Assembly (NCBI GenBank): GCA_035547835.1
Contig: DASZTW010000007.1
Coordinates: forward strand, 1 to 64,000
Origin: Acidimicrobiales bacterium
GTDB lineage: Bacteria > Actinomycetota > Acidimicrobiia > Acidimicrobiales > Iamiaceae
Direction of reading: 5' to 3'
Length of the DNA: 64,000 nt
In this document: positions 60,751 to 64,000 of the stretch, one piece after another
Layout: each line of letters opens with the position of its first letter
How positions within the stretch are numbered: position 1 is the first letter of the stretch
Notes under the pieces: model-generated
The model's database searches: none
What the model was told of the DNA's origin: nothing
Seen by the model: only the letters and a program-made list of their open reading frames with translations
Program-made: the position numbers and the translations under genes

Positions 60751-61107
60751 ATGCGTGCCGTTCGGGGGATTCGTGCCGTGGTGGTGGGACTGGCGTCGAT
60801 GATGACGCTCGCCCTCGTGTCGGGCGGTGCACTGGCAGGCTGCTCGAAGTCGATCCCCGCATCGCGGAATCCGCAGGCCACGTCCACAGTCGCGCCTGGC
60901 GAGCTCACGCCGATCTCCAAGAACGGCCTCGTCGACAAGCTCCAGCAGTTCGGTGGCCTCGACGAGACGTACGCGACGTGTGCCGCCGATGCCGTGTGGC
61001 CGACGTTGACGGCCTCCGAGAAGAAGGGGCTGAACCAGCCCAACCCGCCCGACGCGCTGACGACCACGATCCTCGACCGCCTCCAGGACGTCGCCACCCA
61101 CTGCTGA
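60751..61107 (+). CDS. Small lipoprotein, member 5 of a five-gene array
   Basis: 118 residues from ATG at 60751. Signal VVVGLASMMTLALVSGGALA with lipobox LAGC. Mature motif ATCAADAVWPTLTASEKKGL is near-identical in start (ATCAAD) to member 4, and the protein ends in cysteine (VATHC). It is followed by the perfect palindrome at 61118. Confidence 0.72.
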   Translation: MRAVRGIRAVVVGLASMMTLALVSGGALAGCSKSIPASRNPQATSTVAPGELTPISKNGLVDKLQQFGGLDETYATCAADAVWPTLTASEKKGLNQPNPPDALTTTILDRLQDVATHC

Positions 61108-61117
61108 TACCCCTCGT

Positions 61118-61162
61118 GCTGTGAGCACTTGGCCACCTGGGAGGTGGCCAAGTGCTCACAGC
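61118..61162. terminator. Perfect 21-bp hairpin between convergent genes, copy 3 of a three-copy family
   Basis: CTGTGAGCACTTGGCCACCT, preceded by G, pairs perfectly with its inverse after a GGG loop. It lies 10 bp after the lipoprotein stop and 7 bp before the stop of the convergent acyltransferase. It is the best-kept copy of the family at 5432 and 28448. Confidence 0.7.
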
Positions 61163-61169
61163 TGGAGGG

Positions 61170-62201
61170 TCAGTCGAGGTCGGGCCAGGTGCGCGACGGG
61201 GCCCGGTCGGCGGGGCGGCCGAGGGGGGTGCGGTCGCCGAGCTCCCAAGCGCGTCGCCACGAGCTGGTGGCGGGCCCGGCCATCGCCGGGGTCGACGAGT
61301 CGTGCGCGCGGCGCCGGGCGGTCCACCAGTCGGTGCGCGCCTCGTCACCCAGGGCCGCCACCGCGGCTTCGATGCGCACGCTGAAGCGGCGCGAGTCCTC
61401 GCCGTCGGCGAGCTCCAAGGGCGCGCCGAACGTGACCACCGTCTGGCCCCGCTTGAGTCGGGTGGCCCCTTTTGGCAACAGCCGATCGACGCCGAGCAGG
61501 TGGACCGGCACCACCGCCACGTCGCACCGCTGGGCGAGGTAGGCGGCGCCGGGTTTGAACTCCTGGCCCCATCCGTCGGGGCTGCGACCGCCCTCGGGGA
61601 AGATCACCATGTTCCACCCGTCGCCGAGCAGCTCGGCGGCCTGGTCGGCGGAGCGTCGGCCGATCTTGACCCGCTCGAACGGAATGGCGTTCAGCGCCAA
61701 GGCCGACGCGGCCGAGGTGGCCCGGTTGGCGAAGAAGTAGTCGGCAGCGGCCACCACGAAGGCCTTGTGGCGGAACCGCGACGGCAAGGCGCTGAGCAGG
61801 ATTGCGGTGTCGAGGTGGCTGTGGTGGTTGGCAGCGAAGATCACCGGTCCGTCGACGTGGAGCAGCCGGTCGAGGCCGCGTACTTCCGGGTCGGCGACGG
61901 CGCGCATGGCGGGACGCGTGACGCCTTCGAGCAGCGCAGCGCGCGCGGCGCGGGCGGCTGGGCGGCGGGCCCACTCGGTCTCGTAGTCTCCACCGACCTT
62001 GCGCGTGCTCGGGGGCGGCTCCACCCCGAGGGGCACGGTCGGCGCGCGCAGTGGGAAGTCGAGACGGCCGACCAGCCGGCTCAGGCTCGGACGGCTCCGG
62101 GCGCTCAAGAGAGCAAGCGCGGTGCGGGCCCGGTCGACCACCTGCTTGTCGAGCGGTGCAGACGCACCGGCCGGGCGTCCACGGCGCAGCTCGTCGGCCA
62201 T
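61170..62201 (-). CDS. PlsC-type 1-acyl-glycerol-phosphate acyltransferase-like protein
   Basis: 343 residues from ATG at 62201, sharing one base with the upstream stop. The acyltransferase core covers about 125-290: FAANHHSHLDTAIL (H-X4-D motif) and FPEGGRSPDGWG (the acceptor-phosphate site, with GG for the usual GT). A lead of about 100 residues is basic and unusual. The C-terminus ends in a low-complexity charged tail. It transfers an acyl chain onto a glycerol-phosphate or similar acceptor at the membrane. Confidence 0.83.
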   Translation of the reverse strand: MADELRRGRPAGASAPLDKQVVDRARTALALLSARSRPSLSRLVGRLDFPLRAPTVPLGVEPPPSTRKVGGDYETEWARRPAARAARAALLEGVTRPAMRAVADPEVRGLDRLLHVDGPVIFAANHHSHLDTAILLSALPSRFRHKAFVVAAADYFFANRATSAASALALNAIPFERVKIGRRSADQAAELLGDGWNMVIFPEGGRSPDGWGQEFKPGAAYLAQRCDVAVVPVHLLGVDRLLPKGATRLKRGQTVVTFGAPLELADGEDSRRFSVRIEAAVAALGDEARTDWWTARRRAHDSSTPAMAGPATSSWRRAWELGDRTPLGRPADRAPSRTWPDLD

Positions 62202-63793
62202 CAGCTGACCTCGGCGACCACGAGGGGCGGGTTGTGGAAGTGGGAGATGGTCGGCGACGGACCCACGACGTCGCTCGCCATCTCGAGCGCGTCGGCCAGC
62301 GTGCTGGCGGGCCGGAACCCGAGGCGCCGCACGGACCGAGCCTCGCCGCCGACGATGATCACCTGGCTCAGGTACTGCAGGGCGTGGCTGCCCCAGTACC
62401 ACATGTAGAACGGGTGCACCCCGTGATACGCGTAGCTCGTGCGGTACAGGTGGCGGTACCACTCGTCTTCGGCGTAGCTCTTCTCGAACCGCTGCTCGAT
62501 CTCGATCGGGTCGGTGGTCTCGGCCAGGACCTGCTCGAAGAAGTCGATGTAGCTCGGGTGGTGGACCGGGTGGAACTCCCAGGGCGTGGGGTGGGTCATG
62601 ATCAACACCCCGCCCTGACGCACGAGTGGCTTGCCCCGGTACATGTTGAAGAAGTACCCGAGCCCGAGGCACATCACGAGGATCGGGTTCATCACCGAGT
62701 TGACGTTGTACGGGCAGATGTAGGGCAGCCCCATGGTCAGCACGTCGGTCTGACCCTCGACGTGCACCAACTGCTCGGACCACACCTGCTCGAGCGTGCG
62801 AGCGTGCACCGCGTCGACGTCGCCGGCTTGCACCGACGTGAGCGCGTAAGGCGCCCGCCAACCCTGGAAGATCTTGCGGGCAGCCTTGGCCGGCATGCGG
62901 TCGAGGCCGGCCTTCATGGTCATGAAGGTCGCGCGGTCGCGCCACGTCCACTCCCATTCACGCTTCTGGAGCATCGACAGGGGGGAGTCGGTGCCGAACG
63001 TGTCGTTGTTGACCGTGGTCTCGATCTGGAAGATCTTCGGTCCGTTGCGCTTGAGCACTTCACCCATGCGCCAGTTCGAGTGGTGCAGCTCTGACTTGTG
63101 CCGATCCATGAACGAGGTGCTGTGCTGCATGGTGCGGACGTTGTGGTGGTGGCGCAGGCTCCGGTAGCTCGCCAGCCCGGTGGCCGTGCTCTTCCAGCCG
63201 CCGTCCATCGCCACCAAGTTCAGGTTGACGTATACGACGAGATCGCTTTCCGCGGCCCGACGGTTGATCTCGACTTCCTCGCCCTGGTCGGTTTCGCCGA
63301 GGAAGGCGAGGTTGTCGGCGTCCTCGGCGTCGTGGTTGTACAGGGCGCCGCGGGGCGCGAACGCGTCGTACACCCGGTCGCCGACTGCGTGGCGCAGTTC
63401 GGCCTCCGTCATGCGACGGTGCAGCGCGAGCGCGGCGATCAGGTGGACGTCGTCGACGCCCGCGGCGGCCGCCGCGTCGAGGACCGCCTCGATCACCCGC
63501 TGGCGGATGTCGGGCGCCCGCATCTGCGGCAGCGGGAGGGAGATGTCGTCGAAGCAGATCGTGAGCTTCATGCCCGGGCGGAGCAACGCCGACAGCGGCT
63601 CGGAGTCGAGTGGATGCTCGAGGGCGTGGCGGATCGCGGCGTCGGGGTCCCGGATGCCCTCGTGGGGTTCACCGGGGTAGATGACCCGGCTGCGATCGGC
63701 GGGCAGCTTCTCGAGGCGGAACTGCTCGCCGTGGTGGAACAGGATCGGCGGCGTCGACTTGTCGACCTCGAGGACGAATCCGGGGCGAGGCAT
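62201..63793 (-). CDS. LarA-domain (nickel-pincer lactate racemase-like) protein
   Basis: 530 residues from ATG at 63793, with GGGGGGTG upstream; the frame is open further, but into the preceding gene. The N-terminal half matches LarA/DUF2088: DDISLPLPQMRAPDIRQRV, and AALALHRRMTEAELRHAVG with the conserved histidine. The second half, with SMLQKREWEWTWRDRATF and THPTPWEFHPVHHPSYIDFF, goes beyond the 420-residue LarA size. No larB, larC or larE cofactor genes are nearby. The substrate is probably a 2-hydroxyacid-like compound, but that is open. Confidence 0.78.
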   Translation of the reverse strand: MPRPGFVLEVDKSTPPILFHHGEQFRLEKLPADRSRVIYPGEPHEGIRDPDAAIRHALEHPLDSEPLSALLRPGMKLTICFDDISLPLPQMRAPDIRQRVIEAVLDAAAAAGVDDVHLIAALALHRRMTEAELRHAVGDRVYDAFAPRGALYNHDAEDADNLAFLGETDQGEEVEINRRAAESDLVVYVNLNLVAMDGGWKSTATGLASYRSLRHHHNVRTMQHSTSFMDRHKSELHHSNWRMGEVLKRNGPKIFQIETTVNNDTFGTDSPLSMLQKREWEWTWRDRATFMTMKAGLDRMPAKAARKIFQGWRAPYALTSVQAGDVDAVHARTLEQVWSEQLVHVEGQTDVLTMGLPYICPYNVNSVMNPILVMCLGLGYFFNMYRGKPLVRQGGVLIMTHPTPWEFHPVHHPSYIDFFEQVLAETTDPIEIEQRFEKSYAEDEWYRHLYRTSYAYHGVHPFYMWYWGSHALQYLSQVIIVGGEARSVRRLGFRPASTLADALEMASDVVGPSPTISHFHNPPLVVAEVS

Positions 63794-63884
63794 CAGCGCA
63801 CCCCCCGCCGGCAACGGGGAGCGGGGGCGGGGTGGGACCGGGACTGGGACTGGGAGTGCGGGTCGCAGATGGAGGGCACGGGCG

Positions 63885-64000
63885 TCATGGGTGTTGGCGC
63901 TCCTTTTCGGCACGCAGGTCGAAGGCGACCTTCACGGCGCCGCGCCGGCCGGCGTTGGCCGCGTGTTCGATGGCGTCGCGGTAACGGGACAGGGGATAGG
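63885..64000 (-). CDS. Zinc-type alcohol dehydrogenase/MDR, C-terminal end (partial)
   Basis: The last 37 residues, cut by the window edge. They read LSRYRDAIEHAANAGRRGAV and then KVAFDLRAEKERQHP, the usual ending of medium-chain dehydrogenases. It is followed on the minus strand by the LarA-domain gene after 91 bp, so the two and the acyltransferase probably form one transcript. Confidence 0.72.
   Translation of the reverse strand, partial: YPLSRYRDAIEHAANAGRRGAVKVAFDLRAEKERQHP

Noticed and set aside
1-64000. Horizontal island or prophage
   Set aside because: No integrase, transposase, tRNA-linked att repeats or clear composition break was seen; codon style is uniform throughout.

Overview
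The window is 64 kb of high-GC, densely packed chromosome from an actinobacterium. The main markers are a complete mycofactocin locus, a mycothiol-dependent nitroreductase (Rv2466c type), a 6C-type small RNA beside a HAD-phosphatase gene as in mycobacteria, many GTG/TTG starts, and many fatty-acid, P450 and SDR genes. An Acidimicrobiia-like, lipid- or steroid-degrading actinobacterium fits best, but that placement is inference. No rRNA, tRNA, CRISPR array, phage genes or transposase was seen.

Layout. 1-13.5 kb is a catabolic cluster: a truncated Baeyer-Villiger/flavin monooxygenase, a cyclase-family hydrolase, an amidohydrolase, an SDR, an acyl-CoA dehydrogenase, a fused E1 alpha-beta 2-oxoacid dehydrogenase with a TetR regulator, an acyl-CoA ligase, an ABM monooxygenase, and two paralogous P450s with an SDR between them. 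Two divergent promoters here share a TetR-type palindrome. 13.5-20.4 kb holds a metallo-beta-lactamase-fold protein lacking metal ligands, an ABC-2 exporter, a lipoprotein esterase, RibF and a DEAD-box helicase. 20.6-26.2 kb is a branched-chain-amino-acid-type ABC importer.

26.3-39.9 kb is the mycofactocin region: aldehyde dehydrogenase, MarR regulator, MftF, SDR, acyl-ACP desaturase, an MftR-MftE fusion, MftD on the opposite strand, MftC, MftB, the 37-residue MftA precursor, an NDMA-type alcohol dehydrogenase, and a MoxR/VWA pair. The expected route is MftA bound by MftB, modified by MftC, cleaved by MftE, oxidised by MftD and glycosylated by MftF. The dehydrogenases nearby, and an SDR at 54.3 kb, are likely users of the cofactor.

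40-54 kb holds a large repetitive surface protein, a GNAT/acyl-CoA-synthetase fusion, an acyl-CoA dehydrogenase, a thioesterase, a quinone oxidoreductase, a rhomboid protease, an RDD protein, citrate synthase, a LysR regulator, a 6C RNA and a HAD-acyltransferase fusion. 54-64 kb holds the mycofactocin-type SDR, the nitroreductase, aconitase with a divergent GntR regulator, five tandem small lipoproteins with two conserved cysteines, an acyltransferase, a LarA-domain protein and the end of a zinc-type dehydrogenase.

The most unusual signals are the MftR-MftE fusion, a family of long 3-nt-loop palindromes between convergent genes, a two-copy ~170-bp element with inverted ends placed just upstream of genes, three genes that appear to start with CTG inside a CTGA stop/start overlap, and the array of five small lipoproteins.
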